Below, one piece after another: positions 10,860 to 22,542 of a DNA stretch of 64,000 nt. The notes beneath the pieces are model-generated. The model was not told where the DNA came from. It did not search any database and saw nothing but the letters and a program-made list of their open reading frames with translations. Position numbers and translations under genes: made by a program. Where the stretch lies: assembly GCF_023856365.1 (NCBI RefSeq), contig NW_026042668.1:62001-126000 (forward strand). The letters are read 5' to 3'. The DNA is from Brienomyrus brachyistius. Its lineage: Eukaryota > Chordata > Actinopteri > Osteoglossiformes > Mormyridae. The first letter of the stretch is position 1. Each line of letters begins with the position of its first letter.

Positions 10860-11530
10860 TGGTCTCGTTTGAATAGGCATGAGACGAGGAGTATTATACT
10901 CTCAGATTTAAGGCAGTATAGCTTTTCCTAAGAGAAATACAGAAACTTCGGCTCAACCCACCAAACTGAGAGAGATTCTCTCATGGTAGAACAAGGGAAT
11001 TACAACCACCCCCTAAAGTGATCTGATTGGCTGGGGACTTGAGAACCAAGGTCAGCAATGCCCCTAAAATTAACCATTGACCGAAATTAGTCAGTCTTCA
11101 GAAACATGCCATCACCTGGTCTGGATACTTAAGGAAGGGCTTCAGAAGTAGTCGGGGAGTCACTCTGTAATCAGAGCTCCCGCAGAGAACTGGGTGAAAG
11201 TCTATCTGTAGTCAGATACTTTCCACAGAACTTTGTTCACTCTCAGCTGAGGAATGTGAATACATGATATGAAGACAACTGGATCACAACTGGATCACGG
11301 GGGAATCATAAGCAGGGAAGAACACACAGGCAAACAGCAGCAGCAACATTAAAGGCAGGACTGAGAAGCACATTTATACAAGGCTAAGCAGGGAGCAAAC
11401 TAGAGGCACCTGAAATGAGTAACACAAGGGCAGGAAGGAGAGGTAAAACAAACGCGGAACAGGCATGGCACGTTATACCACACTAGGGAGGAAACGGGAG
11501 GTTCAGGAGGGCAGGGTGTGGCAGGGATCC
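10860..11530. mobile_element. possible LTR-element remnants
   Basis: The 11100-11260 stretch has the feel of an LTR R-U5 region (CTTAAGGAAGGGCTTC, then repeated short CAGAG/TCTGTAATCAG phrases). The 11290-11520 stretch resembles a reverse-oriented gypsy LTR (AAGCAGGGAGCAAAC.., GGCAGGAAGGAG..). Termini could not be fixed. Confidence 0.3.
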
Positions 11531-11730
11531 GTTTCAAAATTTAATTTTGGCTTGTACAAACCTTGGTAAAAGCTGCAAAAGATCGATCAACCACTTTCTG
11601 AGCTATTGTCTTAACAAACAAAGCATCTGTTGGGGTGGCGGTGTCTGGGGAATACCATGTGTAATACACCTTGTGAAGATTTATATGTAAAACAAAATAT
11701 TTTTTGATTCTATCACACATATAGAAATTA

Positions 11731-12086
11731 TCCATCCATCCATTTTCCAAACCGCTTATCCTATTGGGTCGCGGGGGGTCCGGAGCCTATCCCAGAATCA
11801 ATGGGCACGAGGCAGGGAACAACCCAGGATGGGGGGCCAGCCCATCGCAGGGCACACTCACACACCATCCACTCACACACACACACCTACGGGCAATTCA
11901 GCAACTCCAATTAGCCCCAGCATGTTTTTGGACTGTGGGGGGAAACCGGAGTACCCAGAGGAAACCCCACAACGACATGGGGAGAACATGCAAACTCCAC
12001 ACACATGTGACCCAGGCGGAGACACGAACCCGGGTCCCAGAGGTGTGAGGCGACAGTGCTAACCACTGCACCACCATGCCGCCCCT
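11731..12086 (-). mobile_element. full-length tRNA-derived SINE
   Basis: Tail-first on the plus strand, ending in the tRNA-like head. The 11 bp target-site duplication TATAGAAATTA lies at 11720-11730 and 12087-12097. Confidence 0.92.
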
Positions 12087-12661
12087 TATAGAAATTATTC
12101 TAGGTTTAAATAGTAATTTAGCTGAGTAACTAGGCTGAAATTCTAGATAGTTGCAATTTTAAGAATTATTACTATTATTCACAGCTTTTAAGCATGCAGT
12201 TGGATGACGGATGGATGGATATTCAGCCACCAGAAATGCCAATTGTTGTTAAGAGGATCAAAGTCTGCAAAGTAGTATGCAGGGTTTAAGGCCAAAACAC
12301 AGCATACTCTCCGACAGAAAGCATAAAGTTCACTGGGGGAATTTCTGTGGCCACTGCCTGAACAGCATGTGTGGAGAATGTTTATGAGGGTCGAGCCATG
12401 CAGAGCTGCTGGCCCTGGCATGTAATGATGAATCACAAATCAGTTAAAAATCGGTGCAAATGCATGAAGATTTAAACCGGCTGATGTGGAAAATGAATCA
12501 CTATTGTAGGAGTACTTCACAGTACTTTAACAGAAAAACTGGTGTAATATTACATTTGATTTCACAATGTGAGTTTGACGTCAGATGTCACTGCGTATCA
12601 CGTCGACATCGTACGTCAGTTTTTGGTTTTGAGCGAACGCGAGATGATGAATGAATTTGAA

Positions 12662-12960
12662 ACTGAGGACGGCACAGTGGTTAGTGCTGGCTTCGGTCCA
12701 GGGCCCTTTCTGTGTGGAGTTCGCATGCTCTCCCCGTTTTCGCCGGGGACTCCAGGTTCCTCCCACGGTCCAAAAGCATGCAGGATAGGTTGACTGGTGA
12801 GTCTAAATTGGCCCTGTAGTTGTGTGAGTGTGTGCGACCTGCGGTGTGTAGGTGACTGCCTGGGCTTGGTTCCTGTCTGCGCCCCTTGTTCCCGGGATAG
12901 GTTCCGGTCTCCCCCGCGATCCCAGTTGGGATTAAGTGGTTTCAGAAAATGGATGGATGG
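12662..12960 (+). mobile_element. diverged SINE of a related subfamily
   Basis: It has the same body order (GGAGTTCGCATGCTCTCCCC, CCAGGTTCCTCCCAC, GGATAGGTTCCGG) and a (TGGA)n tail. The head is shortened and lacks box B. No target duplication is visible, so it is older. Confidence 0.75.
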
Positions 12961-13434
12961 ACGCACCGCCCGATCTTCAATTGGCGGTGTGGCAGCATAT
13001 TAGCTTTCCGGTAATCACAAACGAGGAGGAAACAGCGAGAAAAGCACAGACAAGACATAAACTGCATGCAAACATTGTAATAGACTGATAACATACACAA
13101 ACAGGTCCACTGGCACCACCGTGAGCTGAGTGAAGATTATTAAAAGGGCAAAGCACGCTAAAAAGCTGCACATGCAAACCTTAGCTTATTTATTTGATTT
13201 ATTTTTTTTTATTTACTTATTTTGATTTGGGATTTTTTTCAACAGTATTTTATTCAAATTCAGTTGCACTGTTCACAACAGTGTCAACAGTTCAGAAAGA
13301 TAAATATAAGAATATTTTTGAATATATTTGTCTGCAGCTCATTCTGCAAAAAATGAGAAAATTGTATCGTGAACTCAGAATCGTGAATCGTATCAAATGG
13401 TGAGTTGAATGTATCGTTACATCCCTAGTTCTTA

Positions 13435-13740
13435 CAGTAGTACTATGGTATGGTGGAGCCACATGACAGGAAGGCAGTACATTGCGAAGTCTGTTAAGAA
13501 CATCATTCGCACTGAACTGCCCTCCATTGACCAGCTGTACTTTAACTGCCACAGTAACAAGGTTCAGTCTATAATCCAGGACTCTGACCACCATCCACAA
13601 ACACTGACTAGCAGATTCATGAACAGCTTCATTCGCCAAACAATTCAAACCTGCAGCTTTTGCATCCCCTGTAACAGTCATTTCCACGGCAGCTGCACTG
13701 TACAGCTGTTACTGCACTTTATCCACCACTGACCACGTAT
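13435..13740 (+). pseudogene. LINE ORF2 C-terminal remnant
   Basis: Plus-strand coding remnants include a RTELPSIDQLYF phrase followed by SNKVQSIIQDSDHH, the C-terminal segment of fish Rex1/L2-type ORF2 proteins (compare PLPSI..LY and KDxSHP). Frames are open for about 100 codons. It has no visible 3' tail. A second family member lies at 49790-51770. Confidence 0.65.
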
Positions 13741-14970
13741 CATCCAGTTTTGTCCTGCTTTGTATCGCACTGTTTCTGCACCATGTTGTCTTGTACTCCC
13801 TTGTGTTGTTATGCACCATCTGTGTTGTTCTGAGCAGTGCCATGATGCAATATTACAAAAAGATCTTGAGGAAATGCAGAGTTCTGGAGGAGATTCTCAC
13901 AGATCATGGCATGTGTTTATACTGAAGAAACTGTACAAATTGCTAGACATAAAACACAGGACTGGCAACTGTGGTACGTTTTAACACCTTGATAAAAAAC
14001 TTAAAATCCATAGTAAGTAGGACAACCTCATAGAACCTTTACTAGTCATTGTTCAGAAGATTAACACGGATTAAAAACCATTACTATGAAAGCACAGTAA
14101 TCAGTTAAGTTGATTATGTGGAGAGAGAGAAAAAAAACTGTCTTTGAAAAAGATCAACCATAGAACGAAGCTGCAGCATTGACACCCCCTAGTGGTGATT
14201 TGAAGATAGTTCTGTCTGTAGCAGCTAAGCAGTAGATTTGGCGTCAGGTGCCATGACAAACTCAGTGCTGCTCGGTTTGAACGGCAGAAGCACAAAAATA
14301 AAGGGGGCATCTACTGCACGCCCCCCACCCTTGAAAATGGTACAAATTATCATGCAACAGTTTTCTTAAGTAAGTCTTTTTGGGCGTCTGCAGAAACCTC
14401 CACGATGCGATTGCCCTGATTAAGAAGTGCGCAGCGGATACAATTTGGGATGCATCGTTCATCCGATTTATTAATATATAATTATTAGTATGTCTATATT
14501 ATTTTAGAAACGTTACTTGACGAATATTTTTCATTGAGATTGATTCCCCGTTTAAAATTTTGGTGACACTTCATATTTTTTAAGAGAGACAGACAATTTG
14601 ACGCATGCAATTTGCAGAAATATGTTGTGCCGCTATAAAGTACACAGGCAGCATGACAAACATAAGTACTCACTGAAGCCACGACATACGCCCGGCTGGC
14701 CCCAGCGGTACCCCTAAGAAGAAGGCTTTTTTCACAACCCACGACCATCACGAGGGCAAAAAAAACTGAATAGCCTAGAATTTAGTTAATTACAAGGCAC
14801 ATATTTATTGGAGCAAGAGCTCTAACATAAAACTACCTTGTAATTATAAAGTATTATGGCTGTGAACAATGTACAAACAGGCACAGAAAGTAAAATACTC
14901 CAAAAATGCAAAGAACCTAAATATTTTTGTTTCCACCGATTCACTCTTGATGTGTTAGGAGTCACAGTTC
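13741..14970. other. intergenic DNA, no gene seen
   Basis: Short open frames only; none has a motif or splice context. A homopurine tract (GAGAGAGAGAAAAAAAA) lies at 14120-14138. Confidence 0.45.
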
Positions 14971-14975
14971 AGTAG

Positions 14976-17330
14976 CCTATTCTTCAGTATCTGCATTTAA
15001 GACCACCAACTGCTCTTTCTCCTCCTTCGCTCGTCGGCTCAGAGTATTGGACTTGGTAAGTAATGTTGCCCTTTTGGTTCCAGCAGCACTCTCTGCTTCC
15101 TCTGCCATGTGCTCAGCATCCTTTTGTAAACTCTCACATACACTTTCCAGTGAGACTCTCTTCCTCTTGAGTTCCTCAAGTTTTCTTTTTTGCTTTTCGC
15201 TCATCTTTCACCTTTGGTCAGAGGCGCTTTGGTTGCTCCCCCACACACTCTGACATGGTCGCATATAAGCCTCTGTGCAACAACTGTTTCCTCTGATAAG
15301 TTGCAGGTCTCCACCTCTATTCGTTCCACTTCGGCTTGCCCATAGGACAGCAGCAGCAAGTTCTTGCAGAACATCCAGAGGTCAGGATAAGGCCCACTAA
15401 CTTTTTGATGTAAAAAGACATCAACTTTGGATGGTGCTGAAGGAATGAAGGATATAAAATCCAAGCCTTTTGCCTCATTGTGCAGGTGATTATCAGACTG
15501 CTGGGATATTGCATCACCTGTAATTACATTAATTACAGTAGATTAGATGCAGATCAACAATGTCAATACACAGAATCACATGTAGAATAGGAAAGTGATT
15601 TATAACCCAATTTTCCTATGATACCATAAATGTGCAATCATTTTAATTTAATCTTGAGATATCTCTAGGCTCATCAAAGAAAATATAACTGGGCTGATGC
15701 TTCTTTTCAAACACCAAGAGTCGGTCTTCTAAATACTGCTAAAATCTACGTGTTAACACTATTCAGTTCAGGGACGGATTATGGGTTGTGTGGGCCCCTG
15801 GGTAAAACGTTCGCGAGGCCCCCCCCCACCACCACCACCTGCACCACCACCACAACCACCACAAGTCAAGGGCCCTTGGCAGCCAAACACCCTCCCTATA
15901 GGGTCAGGGGACCTTGTAGGCAGAGGATCAAAGAATGTAGGCCCTCTAAAATAGACAAACGAAAATACATTGCTGATAAGCGTTGCAAATTGTTTTGGGC
16001 TTGGGGCCCACGGGCCCCCTGCACCCCAAGGGCCCCTGGGCAGCGGCCCCGCTAACCCGGTTTGTAATCCGTCCCTGATTCAGTTAGATGTGAAAAAAGA
16101 AAAGCATAATTTAAAAATAATATTCTGAACTATCCTATTCTTATCCTATGATTTACCAGCAGATATCCTGCCTGCCAACCGATTCTCCTGCGCAAACTTC
16201 TGCATGAGATTTCTCCTTTTCTGCTGGCAGTTATCTGGCTGGTGTGCATTTTGTTTGGGTCCAAGCACGTCATCTCATGTACAATCGAGTACTTCAGAGG
16301 GCATTTATCCAAGGCCTTTTTGCACATTTTTGAGAGCACAATCTGGCAATTTTTTTTAATCTGAAGGACACCAAGGTCACTTCCACTGCCTTTGGCTCCT
16401 GACTGTCTCTGACAAAAAGATGGTTTGTCAAATTTCCAGAATCTTTCTGCACACTCAGCCCAAGGTTAACACTACCTCAGCTGTACATATCAAACCAGCT
16501 CAAACTCCATGTTATTCACATATTTTTTACTTCACAATTGTTTGATACATTTGTATGTAAAGATACCAGTGAATTCACAGAAGTCCCACCTTGATGACAG
16601 CCATTCCTATATCCACCTCCTTTGGACTGAGCCAGAGTTTTTGCCTGTACAACAGCTGTACATGTTGCTACACAACACTTAAACATTCTATTTCCTCAAT
16701 GAACTATTTTTTTTGCAGCAAAAGCCATGAAGCAGCAATAAAATCTTTAAAATATGCTTACCAATAAATATGGTTCTCCCATTTAAACACATGTAAAGAT
16801 AAACCATGGATATTTAAAAATCATGGGTTCGTTAATGAGTTTAAATGTTATTGAATGGCTTACCTTAAACTTCTCCAGTAAGTCTTCAGCGGTGGAGTGG
16901 CTCATGTACTGTGATCCCAGAACCAGGACTGCACTCGAGAGCCATTCTCATAATTCACCCAATACCTGACATGCACATCCAGTTGTTTTCTTTTGATGGT
17001 CCTGTTCATACTTACGTCAAACATGACAACGAAGCTCCCTTTTAATATATGGAGCGAGTCCAAATCGCGCAAGAAAAGCGGTTTTATCTTTACCACAAGT
17101 GACCCTGCGAGTCAGGGAACATCACCCTGGAGACGGTGTGAATGTCATCATTGGACGTATAGGAGTGATGTCAGCAAACCGTTTGCAAAGCCCATAGCAC
17201 TTCTGCTTTCAGTGTGGGTTGAGGAGGATGTACTGAAGGCATTATTTGTCATGGGATCCGGAGACACTGCCAAAACGGGTGTAGGCCTATCTTTAGAGGT
17301 TGTACTTATCTCCACTGAATAAACATAAAT
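14976..17330 (-). pseudogene. hAT-like transposase, heavily decayed
   Basis: Blocks in minus-strand order: a MFDVSMNRT..KQLDVHVRYW segment (17000-17080); a KALDKCPLKYSIVHEMTCLDP segment (16250-16320); a GQAEVER segment resembling the C-terminal dimerisation region of hAT-type transposases (15320-15350); and a lysine/glutamate-rich coiled-coil tail starting SEKQKRKLEELKRKR (15130-15200). The blocks lie in different frames and are separated by stop codons. The coiled-coil frame overlaps the preceding one at ATGA (15201-15204), showing a frameshift. A MITE interrupts the gene at 15769-16077. The C-terminal ~75 residues are unusually well kept. Family assignment rests on the dimerisation-like block and on recall of related fish proteins. 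Confidence 0.7.
15769..16077. mobile_element. hAT-type MITE in the transposase pseudogene
   Basis: 309 bp with perfect 13 bp terminal inverted repeats (CAGGGACGGATTA / TAATCCGTCCCTG) and an 8 bp target duplication ATTCAGTT at 15761-15768 and 16078-16085. It has C- and G-rich interior tracts and no coding capacity. Confidence 0.93.
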
Positions 17331-17342
17331 CTGGGCTTATTC

Positions 17343-17858
17343 TATACTGAACAAAAATATAAACGCAACACTCTTGTTTCTGCTCCCATTTTTCATGAGA
17401 TGGACTTAAAGACCTACAATTCATTCCAGATACACAATATTACCATTTCTCTCAAACATTTCTCACAAATCAGTCTAAATGTGTGATAGTGAGCACTTCT
17501 GCTTTGCTGAGATAATCCATCCCACCTCACAGGTGTGCCACATCAAGATGCTGATCTGACATCATGGGTAGTGCACAGGTGTACCTTATACTGCCCACAA
17601 TAAAAGGCCACCCTGGAATGTGCAGTTTTTTGCTTTATTGGGGGTCTGGGGACTCAGAACCGGTCAGTATCTGGTGTGACCACCATTTGCCTCATGCAAT
17701 GCAACACATCTTCTTCGCATAGAGTTTATCAGATTGTCAATTGTGGCCTGTGGAATGTTGGTCCACTCCTCTTCAATGGCTGTGCGAAGTTGTTGGATAT
17801 TAGTGGGAACTGGTACACGCTGTCGTATACGCCGGTCAAGCACATCCCAAACAAGAGC
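17343..17858 (-). mobile_element. truncated Tc1-like element
   Basis: Nearly identical to 26786-27295 over about 510 bp, including the long terminal repeat and the C-terminal part of the transposase on the minus strand. One visible difference is near 17696 (ATGCAATG here, ATACAATG in the longer copy). It ends abruptly in unrelated DNA, so the transposase N-terminus and the other terminal repeat are lost. Confidence 0.9.
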
Positions 17859-18187
17859 AGCTGACCTGAGAAATAAGAAATAAGCTAAGCTGGAAACCTG
17901 GACCCTCCGACCAAGAATGCGTGAAGTACCCTCAGAAGGTCTACTAGAAGATGTACGTAGAAGACTACTACAGATCAGCTGATCTACACCACAGCAACAG
18001 TGATCCTTGAGCTGGAGCCGGACCGTCTTTGAAGACTCCGTAAATCTCCGTATAATAATATATATCTACGGGAACGAGAAAGGAGAAAGCAGAGAACAAG
18101 AACAAGATTTGTAAATGTAAGATTTGAAGGACCCCCGGCATGAAAAATAGAATAGTTCTCGTCATTAGTGAACATGTGTCTCGTCAT

Positions 18188-18302
18188 TGTGTATCATGGA
18201 CAGTAAGAGGGGGATCAATAGAGTGTTGTTATTATAACGTCTAAAAAGTCTGTCGATAAATCAATAAGAAAATAAATGAAGTCGTTTTCGCGAACACGCG
18301 AA
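18188..18302. repeat. direct repeat, first copy (partner 18936-19087)
   Basis: Both copies run from GTGTATCATGGACAGTAAGAG to GTCGTTTTCGCGAACACGC. The first copy lacks a ~32 bp stretch and a short ATGATG insertion present in the second. The two copies flank about 630 bp holding the tRNA-like sequences. They may be decayed LTRs or a local duplication. Confidence 0.8.
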
Positions 18303-18454
18303 CAGGGGCCGGACCGACTGTAGGGGGCGTGGCCAGAGACAGCCATAGCTGTCAAGTCTCCCGTTTTGGCCGGGAAACTACCGTATTTTACTTCTCTTTC
18401 CCGCCGTCCTCCCGTATTAGTATTTTCCCGTAAATCTCCCTTATATTATATAGT

Positions 18455-18525
18455 TGCTGGATAGTGTAGTGGTAAGATCGCCGCCTTTCACACGGGAGAC
18501 CGGGGTTCGAATCCCGGTTGTGGCC
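18455..18525 (+). tRNA. tRNA-like sequence, anticodon TTC, probably pseudogene
   Basis: The D-arm region TAGTGTAGTGGTAAGAT and the T-arm CGGGGTTCGAATCCCGG match pol III boxes A and B. The closest resemblance is to vertebrate tRNA-Asp, but the anticodon loop reads CTTTCAC, giving TTC (Glu) at 18487-18489. The acceptor ends (TGCTGGA and TTGTGGC) do not pair, and the anticodon and T stems carry mismatches. A functional tRNA is therefore unlikely; a tRNA pseudogene or a SINE head are alternatives. Flanks are AT-rich. Confidence 0.5.
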
Positions 18526-18823
18526 AAAAATATATTTTATATATTTTATATATTTATATTTATATTATATTTTATATAATTTATATTATTTTATATTTCC
18601 TGTCTTAAAATGTAAGGGATACTGGAGCCTGGTTGCCAGCTGACCAAAGTTGGTAACCTTGGTATTGTGTGTAGGAGATTCGGTATAACTATAATTTCGT
18701 TCTCCATTTGCATGCCCGAAGTGTCTTTAAGTGTTATGTAGTTTTGCCTGAAACGCAAAAATAAAACAAAGCAATTAAAGCCGATCAGTGGCTCAAATTG
18801 TGCTGTAGCGATTGAAGAACTTT

Positions 18824-18878
18824 TGTCGGAAGTTGGATTCGAACCCACGCCTTACTTGGGAGAACAGAATACCAGAAT
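18824..18878 (-). tRNA. tRNA-Leu-like 3' half
   Basis: On the minus strand it reads GGCGTGGGTTCGAATCCAAC followed by a TTCCGACA end, closely resembling the T-arm and acceptor 3' strand of vertebrate tRNA-Leu(CAA). The 5' half and a paired anticodon stem are not found, so this is a fragment. Confidence 0.5.
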
Positions 18879-18935
18879 AGAGTAGGTTAAGTCCAGCCTT
18901 GGCTTCCAAGCTGACGTTTTTCTACATATGTGCTT

Positions 18936-19087
18936 GTGTATCATGGACAGTAAGAGGGGGCAGGCAAGGAGAGAATTTCTCTCTTTGGGGATCAATAGAG
19001 TGTTGTTATTATAACGTCTAAAAAGTATGATGGTCTGTCGATAAATCAATAAGAAAATAAATGAAGTCGTTTTCGCGAACACGCCGA
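18936..19087. repeat. direct repeat, second copy (partner 18188-18302)
   Basis: It is the longer copy. Directly after it, 19088-19137 also repeats 18670-18735 (ATAACTATAATTTCGTTCTCC..), so the two copies belong to a larger duplicated arrangement. Confidence 0.8.
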
Positions 19088-19137
19088 ATTATAACTATAA
19101 TTTCGTTCTCCATTTACATGCCCGTAGTGTCTTTAAC

Positions 19138-19630
19138 CGGCTGCACAAACTGGATCCGCCTCCATTACGACACAACTTTGCCCTTATTGGCTTAAGAATT
19201 TAGTCACATACATGACGTATATCTGCTATTTCTCCCGAGAAGCAGGTAAAGCAGTGGTAACTGCTTTGTAGTTAATTTACCTGGTAAAATTAAGTTTAAA
19301 TAAATGATATAAATACTGTAATAGTACTCGTGAGCTTTGTTTATTTGTTATTAGTTATTGTAATGTTGCGCTGCTTTATTTGTTTAATCGTCTAGTCTGT
19401 GGAGACATTCAAGTTAATCAAATAAGAATTGCACTGTACACTGTACATGACCATAAAAACTTTGTATCCTTGAAATAAATGTTTTTGATCTTTTCCTTGG
19501 CAGTTATCTTTTTACACAGGGCCTCTATGTACACGATAGTTTTTTTTTTCACGACTAACAGTATGGATCAGGAGTTGGTTATTGTAAAAGAAGTAATGTG
19601 CATGCAGGTGATATTTGTATAGATTTATCC
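19138..19630 (+). repeat. dispersed repeat A, first copy
   Basis: Matches 45067-45557 in the same orientation at high identity, from CTGGATCCGCCTCCATTACG to GTGATATTTGTATAGATTTAT. There is no coding capacity. The second copy lies 200 bp downstream of a hAT BED-finger relic, so repeat A may be the 3' part of a hAT family. Confidence 0.85.
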
Positions 19631-19696
19631 ACACCCTTGTAGCAGTGCTGCCATTGCAGTCAGATCTCGCAAACTAGGAGTATTAGTTGTCTTTAT

Positions 19697-19977
19697 TTCT
19701 CTTTATTTCTTGACGCCAACCCTCTCCATTAATCCGGGCTTGGGACTGGCACCTACCTGAGCTGGCTTGCTCCCTTAAGTGGCTGGGTTAGGCTAAACTA
19801 TATATATATATTTACCAAGACTACAATAAAACATCTCGAAATGTGTAGTCTAGCAAAACGCAGTTTAAAGAAGGTAGCCTACCTGGCGAAATTGCAAACA
19901 AATTAAGGGCGTTAGGCAGCCTTTAGATTCTACCCATCATGCACTGCAGTTTTTTGCTAATTCCTCAAATGGAAAAC
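19697..19977 (+). repeat. dispersed repeat B (inverted partner 31245-31690)
   Basis: It runs from TTGACGCCAACCCTCTCC through TGGCTGGGTTAGGCTAAAC to CCTCAAATGGAAAAC. The partner is in opposite orientation 11 kb away. A SINE interrupts this copy; the repeat resumes at 20340. Confidence 0.85.
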
Positions 19978-20339
19978 TGTCCATCCATCCATCCATTTTC
20001 CAAACCGCTTATCCTACTGGATCGCGGGGGGTCTGGAGCCTATCCCGGAAGCAATGGGCACGAGACAGGGAACAACTCAGGATGGCGGGCCAGCCCATCG
20101 CAGGGCACACTCACACACTATTCACTCACGCATACACTCCTATGGGCAATTTAGCAACTCCAATTAGCCTCAGCATGTTTTTGGACTGTGGGGGAAACCA
20201 GAGTACCCGGAGGAAACCCCACGATGACATGGGTAGAACATGCAAACTCCACACACATGTGACCCAGGTGGAGACTCGAACCCGGGCCCTAGAGGTGTGA
20301 GGCAACAGTGCTAACCACTGCACCACCATGCTGCCCCCT
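19978..20339 (-). mobile_element. full-length tRNA-derived SINE in repeat B
   Basis: Complete unit, tail first on the plus strand, with an 11 bp target duplication AAATGGAAAAC at 19967-19977 and 20340-20350. The uninterrupted repeat B at 31245 serves as the empty site. Confidence 0.93.
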
Positions 20340-20359
20340 AAATGGAAAACCATTAAATA

Positions 20360-21130
20360 CAAAAGGAAAACAAAAGTGCTGTAAGACTGTATACTTATGT
20401 GTATGTTAGTAAAGGCTGTAGCTGACACAACGGACCCCACTAATTAGAAAGGGGTAATTGTACACATGTGGCATCCAGTATGTTCTTCTATAACAGTTTT
20501 TAAAAAAAAAAAAAAACTCACATTACACAAATTGGCACTATCAAAACGAGGATTATGGGGAAAATGGGGACTGTGATGGAGATTACATACACGTAGGCAT
20601 GGTATTTAGTTTTTTTTAATCTGGTCACCTTCCAGAGTAATTGTAAACTAAAACCATCTTCACCCTATTTGATTCTTTATAAATGGACAATCAGTCGTGC
20701 AGTAAATGGGGGTATAGAGAGACACAGAGCTTGTCTAACAAGAAACCCTGGGAAGCTAACATTAATAGGGTGGGTATGGATAGCAAAACCATTGATACAG
20801 ATTACAGATTTATATCTCACCTGAACCCTGGCGGGCTCCGTGCCAATAGGGGTTGGGATTAGGGTTAGTTAACTTAAGTAGTAATATTGATGTGTATATT
20901 CTCCTATTCTCCAGTCAGTGAATCGTGAAACGTAATGTTAATATGTTTCTATACCTATATGTTCTGCTTAAAAACCCATAAAGGCAAGCACAGTGTTTAG
21001 ACATTCTGTTACTTAGACTAGTAAACACTAAGATCCTTCAGCTTTCAATTAACCTGACACAACAGTCTAAACAACAAATGTGTGCCATGTCATTTGTCAT
21101 CTTTACATCTTGTATCCTTTATATGGTAAT
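20360..21130. other. intergenic DNA, no gene seen
   Basis: AT-rich, with poly-A and poly-T runs at about 20500 and 20610. No open frame of note. Confidence 0.5.
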
Positions 21131-21133
21131 TGG

Positions 21134-21215
21134 ATTTTCAAGGTGGAATTGCAGGTCGATCATTTTAAGGATCTAGATGTAAACCTCCCTGGTGTTGCTT
21201 TAATATTTTTTTTGC
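21134..21215. repeat. direct repeat flanking integrase relic, left copy
   Basis: Matches 22462-22542: both contain TTTTCAAGGTGGAATT, TTTTAAGGAT and CCTCCCTGGTGTTGCTTTAA. The pair brackets the gypsy integrase remnant and could be LTR-derived. Confidence 0.75.
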
Positions 21216-21319
21216 ACAATTTGCTTCACACACTTCCTCCAGCAGAGAAGCTTACAATACTACACCCCACCAAATGACTGGATGATGCCTTTTTATTTAA
21301 GGTCTGGCTGTGAGCCTCG

Positions 21320-21830
21320 ATTACCGATACACTATCTTCAGGCTCCTGCCGGGATCAGTCAGTATGGTGGACCTTTGGAGGAATGGGTACAAAACCATCA
21401 GGAAAGTTTGCAGGTGCTTCAAGAGTATGTGAAGGCTTAGTTGGAGGAACAAGCCACACCACGAAATCGGAAACACAATGAGTTGGTTAATGATTAGGGG
21501 TTTGATGAAGGTCAGCTGGTGTGTTTGCGGAACCATGTTCGAGGTAAAATACAGGATCATTGGGATGCCTGTTTGTATATGGTAGTTCGGTGTCCCCAAG
21601 ATCAGGGTGCAGTTTACTCTGCAACTCCAATGGAGGGGGACGGGGTTGTCCGTCAAGTTCACCGAACAGAGTTGCGTCCAGTACCACAGGGGGTTGTTAT
21701 GTCAGGGGAAGATGTTCTGGTAATGTCTCCTGAGTCTGGGTTGCCCACAGGGGCAACAGAAATGGAATCGGATGAGGACTCTGTGGTTTTACGGGGACAG
21801 GGCTGGTGGGAGGGGTCGCAATAGAGCATC
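21320..21830 (+). pseudogene. gypsy-type integrase C-terminus
   Basis: Plus-strand remnants in sequence: a coiled stretch around 21400-21480, then GFDEGQLVCLRNH, a KIQDHWDACLYMVVRCP segment, and VVRQVHRTELRPV near 21640-21690. This is the C-terminal chromodomain-like region of fish LTR retrotransposon integrases (compare LVYLRNH..KIQD.W and RQVHRT). Several stop codons interrupt it. It is unrelated in sequence to the integrase at 3721-4690, so a second LTR family is present. Confidence 0.65.
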
Positions 21831-22461
21831 CACAAGTAGGCCTCGTATAATGGAGGAGGTTATGTCCCCCCCGAGGTGTAGAGACCAGTTAAACGTTCGG
21901 TGAGGTCCACCACTGGTCATCATACCAACCCTTATAAGTTACCACGGTCAGTGAATGATCGTTCGGTTGGGGAGGAAGACCAGTGGTTTGGGGATAGAAT
22001 TCTTAGCTGTGATCGTTGGGTCATCAATTTCATTTTGGGGGATGGATTGTAGCCAGGCAATTATAGGCAGGTATAGGAACTGCAGTTCGGACTGGAGGCA
22101 TAGCCGGGGCGAGATGGCTGTGCATGTTCCGATGGTAGGGCATATTGGCAAAGGAGCAGGCACGGGAAAGACAGGCAGGGTCCTGATAGATTTGGTGGAG
22201 CATCGGCGGGCATATTGAATTTGCAGTGTAGCAGCCTTTCTGTTTGCTTGTTTCAGGGGTGAACAATCTTATCCGCAAAGGGCCGGTGTGTATGCAGGTT
22301 TTCGCTGCAACTCCCTAATTAGATTTCTAATTAGAGGACTGATTAGCTGAAGAGTCCTCATACCTGGTTTTGAAGAGCTGACCTAAAGGTTACCCCAAAA
22401 ACCTGTTTTTTTTTTGTTTGAATGGGGCAGTGAGTCATGGGGTAAACTACTGTTCTTTAGG
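21831..22461. other. region downstream of integrase relic
   Basis: Probably the 3' untranslated part of the LTR element. Around 22290-22400 it carries a common fish interspersed phrase (TTTTCGCTGCAACTCC .. GACTGATTAGCTGAAGAG). No gene seen. Confidence 0.4.
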
Positions 22462-22542
22462 GGTTTTCAAGGTGGAATTACGGGTCGATAATTTTAAGGA
22501 TCAGGTTGTAAACCTCCCTGGTGTTGCTTTAATATGTTTTAT
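22462..22542. repeat. direct repeat flanking integrase relic, right copy
   Basis: Counterpart of 21134-21215. The following 22550-22990 stretch is T-rich and without recognised features. Confidence 0.75.
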
